A stretch of 64,000 bases of DNA, from NCBI GenBank assembly GCA_020698575.1, contig CM036251.1:2623788-2687787 (forward strand). The letters run 5' to 3'. A program made the translations under genes and the position numbers. Of this stretch, positions 1 to 11,914 are shown piece after piece; positions within the stretch are counted from its first letter, which is position 1; the number at the start of each line of letters is the position of its first letter. The stretch comes from Bostrychus sinensis. Its lineage: Eukaryota > Chordata > Actinopteri > Gobiiformes > Eleotridae. A model generated the notes under the pieces. The model saw only the letters and a list, made by a program, of their open reading frames with translations, ran no database searches and was not told where the DNA came from.

Positions 1-21
1 GATGTTTATACCAATGTGTAG

Positions 22-3000
22 TACTGGTTTAGTCCTGGTTTAGACCTGGTTTAGTTCTGGTTTAGACCTGGTTTTCTTTCTGGTTTAATCCTGGTTTAAA
101 CCTGGTTTATTCTTAATTTAGTCCTGGTTTAGTCCTTGTTTTAACCTGATTTAACTCTGCTTTAGTCCTGATTTCATTTTGGTTTAGTCTTGATTTACAC
201 CTCATTTAGACCTGGTTTAGTCCTGGTTTAGACCTGTTTTAGTCCTGGATTTGTCCTGGTTTAATCCTGGTTTAGACCTTGGTTTAGTTCTGGTTTAATC
301 CTGGTTTAAACCTGGTTTATTCTTAATTTAGTCCTGGTTTAGTCCTTGTTTTAACCCGATTTAACTCTGCTTTAGTCCTGATTTCATTTTGGTTTAGTCT
401 TGATTTACACCTCATTTAGACCTGGTTTAGTCCTGGTTTAGACCTGTTTTAGTCCTGGATTTGTCCTGGTTTAATCCTGGTTTAGACCTTGGTTTAGTTC
501 TGGTTTAGTCCTGGTTTAAACCTGGTTTATTCTTAATTTAGTCCTGGTTTAGTCCTTGTTTTAACCCAATTTAACTCTGGTTTGGTCCTGATTTCGTTCT
601 GTTTTAGTCTTGATTTATACCTCATTTAGACCTGGCTTGGTCCTGGTTTAGACCAGCTGATTTAGTCCTGGTTCAGACCTAGTTTAGTCCTGTTTTAGTC
701 CTAGCTTTCTCCTATTTTTGCCCTGATATAGACCTGGTTTACTCCTGGTTCAGTCCTGGATTCATCTTAGTTTAGGTCCCGATTTATACCTGGTAAAGGA
801 CCTATTTAGACCTGGTTTAATCCTGGTTTAAACCTGGTTTATTCTTAATTTAGTCCTGGTTTAGTCCTTGTTTTAACCTGATTTAACTCTGTTTTAGTCC
901 TGATTTCTTTCTGGTTTAGTCCTGGTTTAGACCTGGTTTAGTCCTGGTTTAGTCCTGGTTTAGTCCTGGTTCAGTCCTGGATTCATCTTAGTTTAGGTCC
1001 CGATTTATACCTGGTAAAGGACCTATTTAGACCTGGTTTAATCCTGGTTTAAACCTGGTTTATTCTTAATTTAGTCCTGGTTTAGTCCTTGTTTTAACCT
1101 GATTTAACTCTGTTTTAGTCCTGATTTCTTTCTGGTTTAGTCCTGGTTTAGTCCTGGTTTAGACCTGGTTTAGTCCTGGTTTAGTCCTGGTTTAGACCTG
1201 GTTTAGTCCTGGTTTAGTCCTGGTTTAGTCCTGGTTTAGTCCTGGTTTAGACCTGGTTTAGTCCTGGTTTAGTCCTGGTTTAGTCCTGGTTTAGACCTGG
1301 TTTAGTCCAGGTTTAGTCCTGGTTTAGACCTGGTTTAGTCCTGGTTTAGTCCTGGTTTAGACCTGGTTTAGTCCTGGTTTAGTCCTGGTTTAGTCCTGGT
1401 TTAGACCTGGTTTAGTCCTGGTTTAGACCTGGTTTAGTCCTGGTTTAGACCTGGTTTAGACCTGGTTTAGACCTGGTTTAGTCCTGGTTTAGTCCTAGTT
1501 TAGACCTGGTTTAGTCCTGGTTTAGACCTGGTTTAGACCTGGTTTAGTCCAGGTTTAGTCCTGGTTTAGACCTGGTTTAGTCCTGGTTTAGTCCTGGTTT
1601 AGACCTGGTTTAGTCCTGGTTTAGACCTGGTTTAGTCCTGGTTTAGTCCTGGTTTAGACCTGGTTTAGTCCTGGTTTAGTCCTGGTTTAGACCTGGTTTA
1701 GTCCTGGTTTAGACCTGGTTTAGTCCTGGTTTAGTCCTGGTTTAGACCTGGTTTAGACCTGGTTTAGACCTGGTTTAGACCTGGTTTAGTCCTGGTTTAG
1801 TCCTGGTTTAGTCCTGGTTTAGACCTGGTTTAGTCCTGGTTTAGACCTGGTTTAGACCTGGTTTAGACCTGGTTTAGACCTGGTTTAGACCTGGTTTAGT
1901 CCTGGTTTAGACCTGGTTTAGTCCTGGTTTAGTCCTGGTTTAGTCCTGGTTTAGACCTGGTTTAGACCTGGTTTAGACCTGGTTTAGTCCTGGTTTAGTC
2001 CTGGTTTAGTCCTGGTTTAGTCCTGGTTTAGTCCACGTTTAGACCTGGTTTAGTCCTGGTTTAGTCCTGGTTTAGACCTGGTTTAGACCTGGTTTAGTCC
2101 TGGTTTAGACCTGGTTTAGTCCTGGTTTAGACCTGGTTTAGTCCACGTTTAGACCTGGTTTAGTCCTGGTTTAGTCCTGGTTTAGTCCTGGTTTAGACCT
2201 GGTTTAGTCCTGGTTTAGACCTGGTTTAGTCCTGGTTTAGACCTGGTTTAGACCTGGTTTAGACCTGGTTTAGTCCTGGTTTAGTCCTAGTTTAGACCTG
2301 GTTTAGTCCTGGTTTAGACCTGGTTTAGACCTGGTTTAGTCCAGGTTTAGTCCTGGTTTAGACCTGGTTTAGTCCTGGTTTAGTCCTGGTTTAGACCTGG
2401 TTTAGTCCTGGTTTAGACCTGGTTTAGTCCTGGTTTAGTCCTGGTTTAGACCTGGTTTAGTCCTGGTTTAGACCTGGTTTAGTCCTGGTTTAGTCCTGGT
2501 TTAGACCTGGTTTAGTCCTGGTTTAGACCTGGTTTAGTCCTGGTTTAGACCTGGTTTAGACCTGGTTTAGACCTGGTTTAGACCTGGTTTAGTCCTGGTT
2601 TAGTCCTGGTTTAGTCCTGGTTTAGACCTGGTTTAGTCCTGGTTTAGACCTGGTTTAGACCTGGTTTAGACCTGGTTTAGACCTGGTTTAGTCCTGGTTT
2701 AGACCTGGTTTAGTCCTGGTTTAGTCCTGGTTTAGTCCTGGTTTAGACCTGGTTTAGACCTGGTTTAGACCTGGTTTAGTCCTGGTTTAGTCCTGGTTTA
2801 GTCCTGGTTTAGTCCTGGTTTAGTCCACGTTTAGACCTGGTTTAGTCCTGGTTTAGTCCTGGTTTAGACCTGGTTTAGACCTGGTTTAGTCCTGGTTTAG
2901 ACCTGGTTTAGTCCTGGTTTAGACCTGGTTTAGTCCACGTTTAGACCTGGTTTAGTCCTGGTTTAGTCCTGGTTTAGACCTGGTTTAGACCTGGTTTAGT

Positions 3001-3067
3001 CCTGGTTTAGACCTGGTTTAGTCCTGGTTTAGACCTGGTTTAGTCCACGTTTAGACCTGGTTTAGTC
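22..3067. repeat. 11-bp minisatellite, CCTGGTTTAGT / CCTGGTTTAGA
   Basis: Tandem 11-bp units alternate between gtcctggttta and gacctggttta. The first ~1.2 kb is degenerate, with T-rich variants and a repeating block marked by tcttaattta at 111, 321, 531, 843 and 1063 (steps 210, 210, 312, 220). From ~1.2 kb on, units are nearly perfect. Rare variants reveal higher-order copies: tcctag at 1493 and 2285, gtccagg at ~1547 and ~2339, gtccacg at ~2031 and ~2823, all 792 bp (72 units) apart. The gtccacg variants at ~2823, 2933 and 3043 are 110 bp (10 units) apart. No coding potential. Confidence 0.97.
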
Positions 3068-3069
3068 CA

Positions 3070-3879
3070 TTAAAGATGGTTCTCTGAGTTGGTACTTGGT
3101 GTGAAGTTGATGTGTTACATATTTAAACTACACACTAAAAAGTCAGGCTAAGTTCAGTCTGAGTTGTGGTTTTAGTCCTAGGTCCAAGTTTGTCCAAGTT
3201 AATCCTGGTTTAATCCTAATTTAATCCTCCTTCCAGGGTTAAACTTAGTTGCACTTCTGAACATTTACTTTAATAAACCAGGCCTAGCTCCTCCTCTCTC
3301 CTTGTTGTTGTTGTTGTTGTTGTTGTTGTTGAGTGAGACTGAATTCAAACGTTTCTCTGTATCTTCGTGCTCAGTTTGTCCTTGAGCCCACGCAGCGCCG
3401 CCTCTGCTCTCGCTCGTCCTCGTCGCGCTATTATTACCACAGAGGAGCATGAGTCGTGTTGTGGAGCTGACAGACAATCTCGCTCTGAAAAGAAACATCT
3501 CAAGGGCAAAATGCATAGAACAGGAGCTAAATATAACTGGAATATTACTGTTTTATAACTTTAAATATACGGCGGAATATACTTAGGTCCTTGGTCAGAC
3601 TTGGCATAAACATATTTTGGGTTTAGTGAAAGATTTAGTCCTGGTTTAGGTCAAAGTCAAACTTAACAATGTTCTTTCCTCCTCAAAAACACACCTGCAG
3701 TAGTATTCTGTTTGAGTAATCCTGTATGCTGAGGCACTGTCCTTCTCCAGAGCTGAAAACGCTCAGTCAAGAAACCAGGGGGCCCCATTGAGAGTCCTCA
3801 ACAAGCTTTTCTTATATTAAAAAATATATATATTTAAAATGTGCGTAATTCCTTCACGATATTTACATAATGCTTCAGT
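3070..3879. other. Non-repetitive spacer with scattered TTTAGTCC words and a (TTG)n run
   Basis: No gene seen. It holds a (TTG)10 microsatellite at 3302-3331 and isolated words of the neighbouring minisatellite (for example around 3170-3240 and 3630-3650). Short ORFs here have no recognisable domain. Confidence 0.6.
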
Positions 3880-3883
3880 TTAA

Positions 3884-4614
3884 AGTTACACTGTGTAACT
3901 TTTCTCCTAAATATGTGGGGCATACTGACTTGTTTTTGTGATTTTTGAGCGATTATAAGGCCTGAGGCGCGATCTGTTGCTCCGAGCGGGGCTTCTGTAC
4001 TGAGAAACCACCCTCGCAACTTGGCCGGGAGCGCTCCGCTGTTCAGGAAGAGTCACGTGACAGGGAACGACTTGAGGCGCAGGTATAACCAGGAAGCTAC
4101 TTTTAGCGTTGTTATTTTCGCCAGTTCGTCAGGGCCGAAGGACACAAGAAGATGAAGACAATGTCGGACGAGGCAAGAAAAAGAAAATGTGAAAGGGACC
4201 GCACCAGATCTCAGACAAGAGTCAACATCGGACAGACTTTTGCTCGCTGGCGTCAGATGAGAGACAGAGAAGGCTGCAAATCAGATCACGTTTTTGCTTC
4301 TTTATTGTTGGGCAGGTAAATTAGCCTCTTTATTTTTTCTTTAGAACGTGCTTTTTCATACAGTTATTAGTTGTTTTTACTGCGACCATTGCATATTTGT
4401 TGATAAGCTAACGCTAGCGCTAACTCTATAGAAGATCCAGTCCAAACTTCCAAAGGTAGCAGCAGGTCAACTAAAGTTGAAACAATGATGGAAATAGACG
4501 CACGCTCGCACAGTTTCAGAAGGAGGAGGGGCCCTAGTGTTTACGTTTTGCGACGGTGCAGTGGCACCTGTGGCCTCTAGAGGCGCAAGACCGGGAATCT
4601 TACACAGTGTAACT
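3884..4614 (+). mobile_element. TTAA-flanked (piggyBac-like) MITE, copy 1
   Basis: This is a 731-bp element with terminal inverted repeats agttacactgtgtaa... and the matching right end ...ttacacagtgtaact. It is bounded by TTAA at 3880-3883 and 4615-4618, the target duplication typical of the piggyBac superfamily. Near-identical copies lie at 9476-10205 (opposite strand) and 50186-50915, both also between TTAA. No transposase is present, so it is non-autonomous. It carries the exon-like ORF described separately. The high similarity of the three copies suggests recent activity. Confidence 0.85.
4152..4319 (+). CDS. Exon-like ORF (55 aa) carried inside the TTAA MITE, copy 1
   Basis: The ORF starts MSDEARKRK after a short MKT leader. 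It has a basic N-terminal half and then a compact block containing TRVNIG, FARWRQMRDREG, KSDH and a terminal LLLGR. The stop at 4317-4319 follows a good splice-donor context, ggcag|gtaaat, with the donor GT at 4316-4317. That suggests the ORF is really a 5' or internal exon ending at LLLGR. The reading frame is intact here and in copy 3 (50454-50621) and broken by 1 bp in copy 2. A related block lies in the different TTAA element at 42.4 kb. I know similar stretches in uncharacterised fish proteins but cannot name a function. Confidence 0.45.
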   Translation: MKTMSDEARKRKCERDRTRSQTRVNIGQTFARWRQMRDREGCKSDHVFASLLLGR

Positions 4615-4618
4615 TTAA

Positions 4619-6689
4619 CTAAACAATAATAAACACTTTTTTTGGGAATATTTTAAACAAAGTATTAGTTATATACAAGTTTTATAAGTTAGGTTTTTGT
4701 AACTTAAAAGTATGATATATGTGCAAATAGATTTTGTTATGACCCAGCTCTACTGGGAAAGGAAGTATAAACCAAAATGTAAAATGGTAAAACTAAAGTT
4801 ATTCATTTATTAAAAAGATTGTAAAGGTAAAATTAACAAAAATAGTTCAAAAGTGGTAAAAATAAAAGTGCTTTGCAAGAATAAATAAAAAGAGGTTCTA
4901 CAGAGTAACAAAAGTGTGATCTAAACTAAAAAACCAAAAGCAAAAACTACAAAACCAGTTCCATAAGTAAAGAATAACACAAACTGCACTGCACTGGGGG
5001 CCCTCATTACTACTGTCAGCTCATTTATCTGTTAGCCTCATGTTGCTAACAGCTGTGCTAATTAACCTTTATATGATGCTCTGTCTATTCCAACCGTTCA
5101 TTTCATTCAGAGCGAGCTGTATTCTAGTTTTTGTCCTGCTTTGGTTGGGGTTAAATACGAAGACCTCTGCTCCAGGTTCAGTCCCTGTTTGTCCTTAGTT
5201 AGTCTAATTTTAGTTTTTTTTTTTTATAGATGGTGCTTGGTTGGAAATCAAAAGAATTTCTGAGGTTGGCATTAAAAAAGTAAGAACCACTGCTACACCA
5301 GGAATAAACCAGGATATAACCAGATCTAATCCAGGACTAAACCAGAACTAGCCCCAACTAAAACAGCACAAAAACAGGAATAAAATGAAATAAAAAAAGA
5401 GGAACGCTTTAGCCCTGCGGTGCTTGGCTTGAGCTGCCGGAGTGAAGAGGGCGGGGCCAGCAGAGCATTAAAGGGACAGGCACCCAGCATTATCAGCAAA
5501 TTTACAGACACTTTTCTAAATATGTACATTATTTTAAGTTATAAAACCTGAAATACTAATACAAAGGTGAATACGAGACTTCTAAATCTAGTTAAGTGCA
5601 GTGTAGTCCTGTTTTTATGAAATACGTAGATTTTGTATTGGTTTAATCCCATTTAAACCTGGTTTAGTTGTATTCTGGGCATGGATTTAGACCTGACTTA
5701 GAAACAGTTTTACTAGAGGTGTTTGTAGTTAATTGATTAATCATCTTTATGGCCCTAATCACTTCAGCCTATAACTTGTCTTTAGTTTTAAAAAAGACAC
5801 TTTTATTATGGTTCATGACTTTGAATTTAATAAATAGCCGTTTTTTATTTTATTTTTTTAAATAAAAGGTAATGATAAGTGATGTCAAGCTGGTTAATGG
5901 TTAATCAATAATCATTGGTTAGGACTACTAATTATTAATTTAAAGAAAATTAACCAAATGCACATCCATATTTTCCACAGATACATTATTTTTTAAGTTA
6001 CAAAACCTGAAATATTAATGCAAAGTAGTGCAACACTGTTTCAGAAAGACTGAAAAAGCAAAATATGGGACCTTTTAGTCTACTTAAGTGTTGTTATTGT
6101 CCTATTTTTATGCTAAAGCTTTTGTATTTGTTTAATTCTGGCTGGTTTTGGGACTGATTTACAGCTTTTAATGATGTAATGTAAGATTTTAATGTTTACC
6201 ACTTTGCTCAGTACTGGTTTAAACTGGATTTAGTCCTGGTCTTGGTTTAGGTTTGATCCTACTTCAATCCTGGTTCAGTTCTTGATCAGTCCACTTTGGT
6301 TATTCATGGTTTGGTTCTAAAATTACCCCGTTTTAGTCACATTTGTCTGTTCTAACGCTGAGTGATGAAGTGTTGGTAAAAAGCTGCAGCTCTTCTGGAC
6401 AAAGCCCGGTGTGAATCATCTGTGAGCCGAGCCCACGCAGCCAGACACCACAGGAGCAAAAATAGATTTTTATCATTTTAACAAATTCAGAATCTGCAGA
6501 AGCAGGAGAGGAGCAGGGCAAATGAGAACCGCCCACGGCGCTCGCCTCGGACCACTCCAGGACCAGCTTCAGGCCTCAGAGTCTCAGCTTATTATTAGAA
6601 ATCCTTCAGTTTCTTCTGACCCACACAAAAGGACAACATCTGCCATTTCCATTTGAATTATTCTGTTTTTCCTACTACAGTAAATCATG
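4619..6689. other. AT-rich spacer, no gene seen
   Basis: No domain-bearing ORF. Words of the TTTAGTCCTGG family recur on both strands at about 5140-5200, 5315-5345, 5640-5700 and 6210-6320, as if dispersed from the minisatellite. The sequence is otherwise unremarkable AT-rich DNA. Confidence 0.5.
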
Positions 6690-6714
6690 CACCTCTCCTA
6701 CTCCTTGTAGGGAT

Positions 6715-6925
6715 TAATATGTCTACCTTGGCACAGGTTTTACACCAGATGCCCTTCCTGACATGACAATCTTTCCAGTCATCCAGGCTCGAGACAAAAA
6801 GCGTCCTCCTGTGATGTGATTTTAAAAGAATAATCCAGCATTTATAAAAGTGTCTATGAGAGCCTGAGAGGCAGTAACTTACAGCAGACTCCCAGTTTGG
6901 AGGAGCAGACAGGAGCAAAGACTTT
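6715..6925. repeat. Interspersed-repeat fragments (retrotransposon-tail-like)
   Basis: 6740-6800 carries an 'agatgcccttcctgac...tccaggct' block that recurs at 27.46-27.56 kb and 54.11-54.18 kb. It resembles the 3' tail of a fish non-LTR element. 6895-6922 carries tttggaggagcagacaggag, which recurs at 32.44 kb, inverted at 34.72 kb and, weaker, at 61.49 kb. Element borders could not be set. Confidence 0.45.
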
Positions 6926-7127
6926 GTGTAATGTATGGCTGCTTTTTTGTCACTTTTAAAACAATCAACATGGCTTTAATGACTTCTTAAATATGTTTCT
7001 TTTTTATATTTTTGTGTCTCTCTTGTTTGTTTGAGTGAGGGTTATCCATTGTTCAGTCGAAATAATTCAAAGTTTTGCTCCACTTTTTGAAAAAATGTAG
7101 CAATTGTTAGCGTTTGTAGCCTGCTTG

Positions 7128-8733
7128 ACACACACCAGCCTCACACAGACACACACCAGCCTCACACAGACACACACCGGCCTCACACAGACACACACCG
7201 GACTCACACAGACACACACCGGACTCACATAGACACACACCGGCCTCACACAGACACACACCGGCCTCACACAGACAGACAAAGACACACACGGGCCTCA
7301 CACAGATACACACCAGACTCACACAGACACACACCAGACTCACATAGACACACACCAGACTCACACAGACACACACCGGCCTCACACAGACACACACCGG
7401 ACTCACATAGACACACACCTGCCTCACACAGACACACACCGGCCTCACACAGACACACACCGGCCTCACACAGACAGACAAAGACACACACGGGTCTCAC
7501 ACAGATACACACCAGACTCACACAGACACACACCAGACTCACATAGACACACACCAGACTCACACAGACACACACCGGCCTCACACAGACACACACCGGA
7601 CTCACATAGACACACACCAGACTCACACAGACACACACCGGCCTCACACAGACACACACCGGCCTCACACAGACACACACCGGCCTCACACAGACAGACA
7701 AAGACACACACGGGCCTCACACAGATACACACCAGACTCACACAGACACACACCTGCCTCACACAGACACAGACCGGCCTCACACAGACACACACCAGAC
7801 TCACACAGACACACACCAGCCTCACACAGACACACACCGGCCTCACACAGACACACACCTGACTCACACAGACACACACCAGCCTCACACAGACACAGAC
7901 CGGCCTCACACAGACACACACCGGCCTCACACAGACAGACAAAGACACACACGGGCCTCACACAGATACACACCAGACTCACACAGACACACACCAGACT
8001 CACATAGACACACACCAGACTCACACAGACACACACCGGCCTCACACAGACACACACCGGACTCACATAGACACACACCTGCCTCACACAGACACACACC
8101 GGCCTCACACAGACACACACCGGCCTCACACAGACAGACAAAGACACACACGGGCCTCACACAGATACACACCAGACTCACACAGACACACACCTGCCTC
8201 ACACAGACACAGACCGGCCTCACACAGACACACACCAGACTCACACAGACACACACCGGACTCACACAGACACACACCAGCCTCACACAGACACACACCG
8301 GCCTCACACAGACACACACCTGACTCACACAGACACACACCAGCCTCACACAGACACAGACCGGCCTCACACAGACACACACCAGACTCACACAGACACA
8401 CACCAGCCTCACACAGACACACACCGGCCTCACACAGACACACACCTGACTCACACAGACACACACCAGCCTCACACAGACACAGACCGGCCTCACACAG
8501 ACACACACCAGACTCACACAGACACACACCAGCCTCACACAGACACACACCGGCCTCACACAGACACACACCGGCCTCACACAGACAGACAAAGACACAC
8601 ACGGGCCTCACACAGACACACACCTGCCTCACACAGATACACACCAGACTCACACAGACACACACCAGACTCACACAGACACACACCTGCTTCACACAGA
8701 CACACACCAGACTCACACAGACACACACCAGAC
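7128..8733. repeat. 21-bp minisatellite, CACACAGACACACACCGGCCT
   Basis: Unit length is 21 bp (7 codons), so several frames stay open and give artefactual heptapeptide ORFs (VCVCVRP, LCEAGVC). A marker variant, gacagacaaagacacacac, recurs with aaag at 7281, 7480, 7700, 7941, 8140 and 8591. The intervals are 199, 220, 241, 199 and 451 bp, which differ by multiples of 21, so the array is a higher-order repeat of variable length. An inverted related array is at 59983-60632. Confidence 0.96.
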
Positions 8734-9471
8734 AAGCATATTTTTTTATCTAATTTTTCAGTCCTGTGCTGTTGCCCCAAGTGGAAAAGTGCATACTTCT
8801 GCCATATATTCACTGTCCCTCTTCTGTTCATGTTCAAACCATCTCAGTCTGGAAAATCTGACTGGAAATGATTTATTTTGGATTTTGGTGACGAAAAGCT
8901 GGTGGCTGAAACGCTGAATATTCTCGATTAGTCATGAAAAATCGTCACTTGTGGTAATAATAGAACAGAAATGAGGAAGCAGCGTCTCCTCTGGGCGTCT
9001 TTTATTAGCTCCACTGTAATAAAAAAGATAATAACGAGTGTGTGAGGGTCTGTCATCAGTGCGTCCGCCTCCACAGAGAAGCAGGAAGTGGCGGCTCAGA
9101 TCTGGCAGACGGATCCGGCGCTGACTAACAAACGCACACATAGAGACAGAGGAGCTGTGATGAGAGAGTGAGAAGGAAATCACACTTCGACACTTCTACT
9201 GTACAGGAAGACAAACACGAGCACACTCCTGTCTGTCAGCGGACGACAAGAAGACGCACAAAACAAGTCAGTCAGCTCTCGTTTACCCTCGGTCTTAATA
9301 ACACTGAAGGTAGGCAGCTTGTAATAATCCAGCCACAAGACGTCACAGGTCAGAGCGGTTTCTGGACACTACAGGGGCCCTGGGAGAGGACTGAGGCCCT
9401 ATGTAAGCTCAGATTTTTTGGTAAATCCCACTTCAAACCAAAAATGGTAACAAGGGGCATTTAATAGAATA
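8734..9471. other. Spacer with a short LINE-like fragment
   Basis: No gene seen. 8818-8858 matches 28856-28893 (ccaaaccatctcagtctgga), part of a non-LTR retrotransposon tail. The remaining sequence shows no tandem repeat or convincing ORF. Confidence 0.45.
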
Positions 9472-9475
9472 TTAA

Positions 9476-10205
9476 AGTTACACTGTGTAAGATTCCTTGC
9501 GCCTCTAGAGGCCACAGGTGCCACTGCACCGTCGCAAAACGTAAACACTAGGGCCCCTCCTCCTTCTGAAACTGTGCGAGCGTGCGTCTATTTCCATCAT
9601 TGTTTCAACTTTAGTTGACCTGCTGCTACCTTTGGAAGTTTGGACTGGATCTTCTATAGAGTTAGCGCTAGCGTTAGCTTATCAACAAATATCGCGCAAT
9701 GGTCGCAGTAAAAACAACTAATAACTGTATGAAAAAGCACGTTCTAAAGAAAAAATAAAGAGGCTAATTTACCTGCCCAACAATAAAGAAGCAAAAACGT
9801 GATCTGATTTGCAGCCTTCTCTGTCTCTCATCTGACGCCAGCGAGCAAAAGTCTGTCCGATGTTGACTCTTGTCTGCTGATCTGGTGCGGTCCCTTTCAC
9901 ATTTTCTTTTTCTTGCCTCGTCCGACATTGTCTTCATCTTCTTGTGTCCTTCGGCCCTGACGAACTGGCGAAAATAACAACGCTAAAAGTAGCTTCATGG
10001 TTATACTGCGCCTCAAGTCGTTCTCTGTCATGTGACTCTTCCTCAACAGCGGAGCGCTCCCGGCCAAGTTGCGAGGGCGGTTTCTCAGTACAGAAGCCCC
10101 GCTCGGAGCAACAGATCGCGCCTCAGGCCTTATAATCGCTCAAAAAATCACAAAAACAAGTCAGTATGCCCCACATATTTAGGAGAAAAGTTACACAGAG
10201 TAACT
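9476..10205 (-). mobile_element. TTAA-flanked (piggyBac-like) MITE, copy 2
   Basis: 730-bp reverse-orientation copy of the element at 3884-4614, between TTAA at 9472-9475 and 10206-10209. The terminal repeats are intact apart from one base at the end nearest 10200 (cacagagtaact). Its exon-like ORF would start at 9937 on the minus strand and run to 9769. An extra base in the segment corresponding to the RS-Q-TR codons shifts the frame before the conserved block, so this copy no longer encodes it. Confidence 0.85.
9769..9937 (-). pseudogene. Frameshifted exon-like ORF of MITE copy 2
   Basis: Same segment as 4152-4319 and 50454-50621 but 169 instead of 168 bases. It reads gatcagcagacaag where copy 3 reads gatcgcagacaag. 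The insertion destroys the TRVNIG...LLLGR frame. The donor-like gcag|gtaaat is kept. Confidence 0.6.
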
Positions 10206-10209
10206 TTAA

Positions 10210-10869
10210 TATATATCTGAGCATTATTATAAGATCTCTTAGTGCCCCATATTCTCAATTGTGGCCATGGATATAACAGACAGGGGGTCTGTAGGGGTCT
10301 AAAGGAAAGCTTATGTGATTTCCTGTTTTCTGGTGCATTTTAAATTATTAATCTATTAAGATGTCTACAATTTATGGTTTGACCTCTCTCCAGATGGGGC
10401 TTTTTTAGGAGAATTGTGAGATTGTGTGTTTCTGACACTGAAACAGTTTGTTCACTATTGGACAGATAAGGAGACATCCTTGTGACGGCGCCGGGTCAGG
10501 AGGTTTCCCGCTGGTCGGTGCGGCACAAGTCGGGATGGTTTGGTACAAGTTTTTTAAAGAAGCAAGGGCTGTACTTTGCCAAACTGGAAACAGCTGCTGC
10601 TAATATACCCTAGCTTCGAAAAAGTCGGATCAACATTGAGCTCGTCCTCTCTTGGAATACGGCTGTTTATCACAAAGACAAGACGCCTTTGATTAAAAAT
10701 ACCACTTCCCTTTTATTTCTGTCTTTTGGCCTGTTATTTTTGCCTGAGTGTGGATTCTCTCTCGTCCAATCAGCTCGCAGCAGTGCGTAGCTCCAACTTT
10801 TCCAAAGAGGACCCAGAAAAAAATTATAGGAAAGAAGACATAGAATCAAAATAGGCCCTTTTCACGCTG
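10210..10869. other. Spacer, no gene seen
   Basis: Mixed-composition sequence with no ORF above 60 codons and no tandem repeat. It lies directly next to the nested element complex that starts near 10870. Confidence 0.4.
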
Positions 10870-11150
10870 ACTGTTACGAAACCGGAAGTAGAAAAAGACT
10901 CGGCTGACTGATTTCCAGTGCCGCTGTTCTCCGTAACTTGCCTAAAATTTCTGTGGACGCTTTGAGACGAACCACAGTTTTAATGTGGTTGACATTCTGC
11001 TCAAAACTACTACAAGCTTTTGGTTAAAAATATCTTGGATTTTCTAACTATAAAGCTAAGTTATCATTTGGCTGACAGGTAAACCAAGGAAATTTAAGGC
11101 TCAAAATACACTCTTTACTTGTGTTTTCTTTGTTTTTCAGAGCTCTAGCC

Positions 11151-11914
11151 CAGCCATTCCCAAAGTCAGGAGCATCACGACGCTCCTTAAATTTATCAAA
11201 ATCCCACGCTGACCCCCAAAAATACAACTTCCCTCCATCCCAAATTTTATTTTCATGTTTTTCTTCATATATTTCTATAAAAACATTACAAAAGACACTG
11301 ACTATTGGCTTAAAAGTGTTTTAAAGTTATATTTTTAATGCTGCAAAAACTCAACAACTCAAGGCAAAGGATCCCTCAAGATTTTCGGGGCCAACTCAAA
11401 ATCTCAAGTTTTCCACACTTTCACTTAATTTGATGTTCATACGTCTAAAAACCTTTCTAATTTTTAAGTTTTTCTCTCTATCATTATTTTTTACTCATCT
11501 TACAGCAAACTTACAGAGTTCAGAAAAAGTTATTCTTTTGTTAAATGCAGTATATTTAGTTTTTATTATTATCAATAATACCTTTTCTGAGCAGTGGAGT
11601 CAGTTGCTGTAAGATGAGCTGGAAAAAATAAAGATAGCGAGTAAAACTTAAAATTTCAAGTTTTTAGATGTATGAACGTTAAATCTGGTGAGTAAAAAAT
11701 ATTAGTTGTTGAAAACTTGAGATTTTGAGTTGATCACCAAAACACAAAAATCTTGATGGATCCTGTTGCCTTGAGTTTTTGCAGCATTGTTTTTTACAGT
11801 GCATTTCAAACTCCATTTCTTTTTATGTTCTTAATATAGACAGCCTCTGGGGGCCCCCCTGCAGTACCTTCGCGGACCCCCAGGGGGCCCCGGACCCCAC
11901 TTTGGGAACCACTG
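11151..11914. mobile_element. hAT-type MITE inside the outer element
   Basis: Right end (reverse complement) is cagtggttcccaaagtgggg and left end is cagccattcccaaagtcagg, a classic hAT terminus. The 8-bp flanks ctctagcc (11143-11150) and ctctagat (11915-11922) match at 6 of 8. The right end shares ggggccccggaccccacttt with the hAT MITE at 39674-40086. The element is enlarged by a further insertion at ~11337-11788. Confidence 0.75.
11337..11788. mobile_element. Innermost inverted-repeat element, nested in the hAT MITE
   Basis: Ends are inverted: aatgctgcaaaaactcaa on the left and ttgagtttttgcagcatt on the right. Further in, ggatccctcaagatttt pairs with aaaatcttgatggatcc, and actcaaaatctcaagtttt with its complement. 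No transposase. The ends may extend outward a few bases (…acagtg on the right), so borders are approximate. Confidence 0.6.

Noticed and set aside
22..3067. Telomere-like sequence (GGTTTAG)
   Set aside because: The word resembles a TTTAGGG permutation, but the unit is 11 bp, interior and not a telomere repeat.
7128..8733. CRISPR array
   Set aside because: Contiguous tandem units without unique spacers; eukaryotic context.
7067..8837. Series of cysteine/valine-rich ORFs (VCVCVRP)
   Set aside because: 21-bp tandem repeat is a multiple of three, so frames stay open by necessity.
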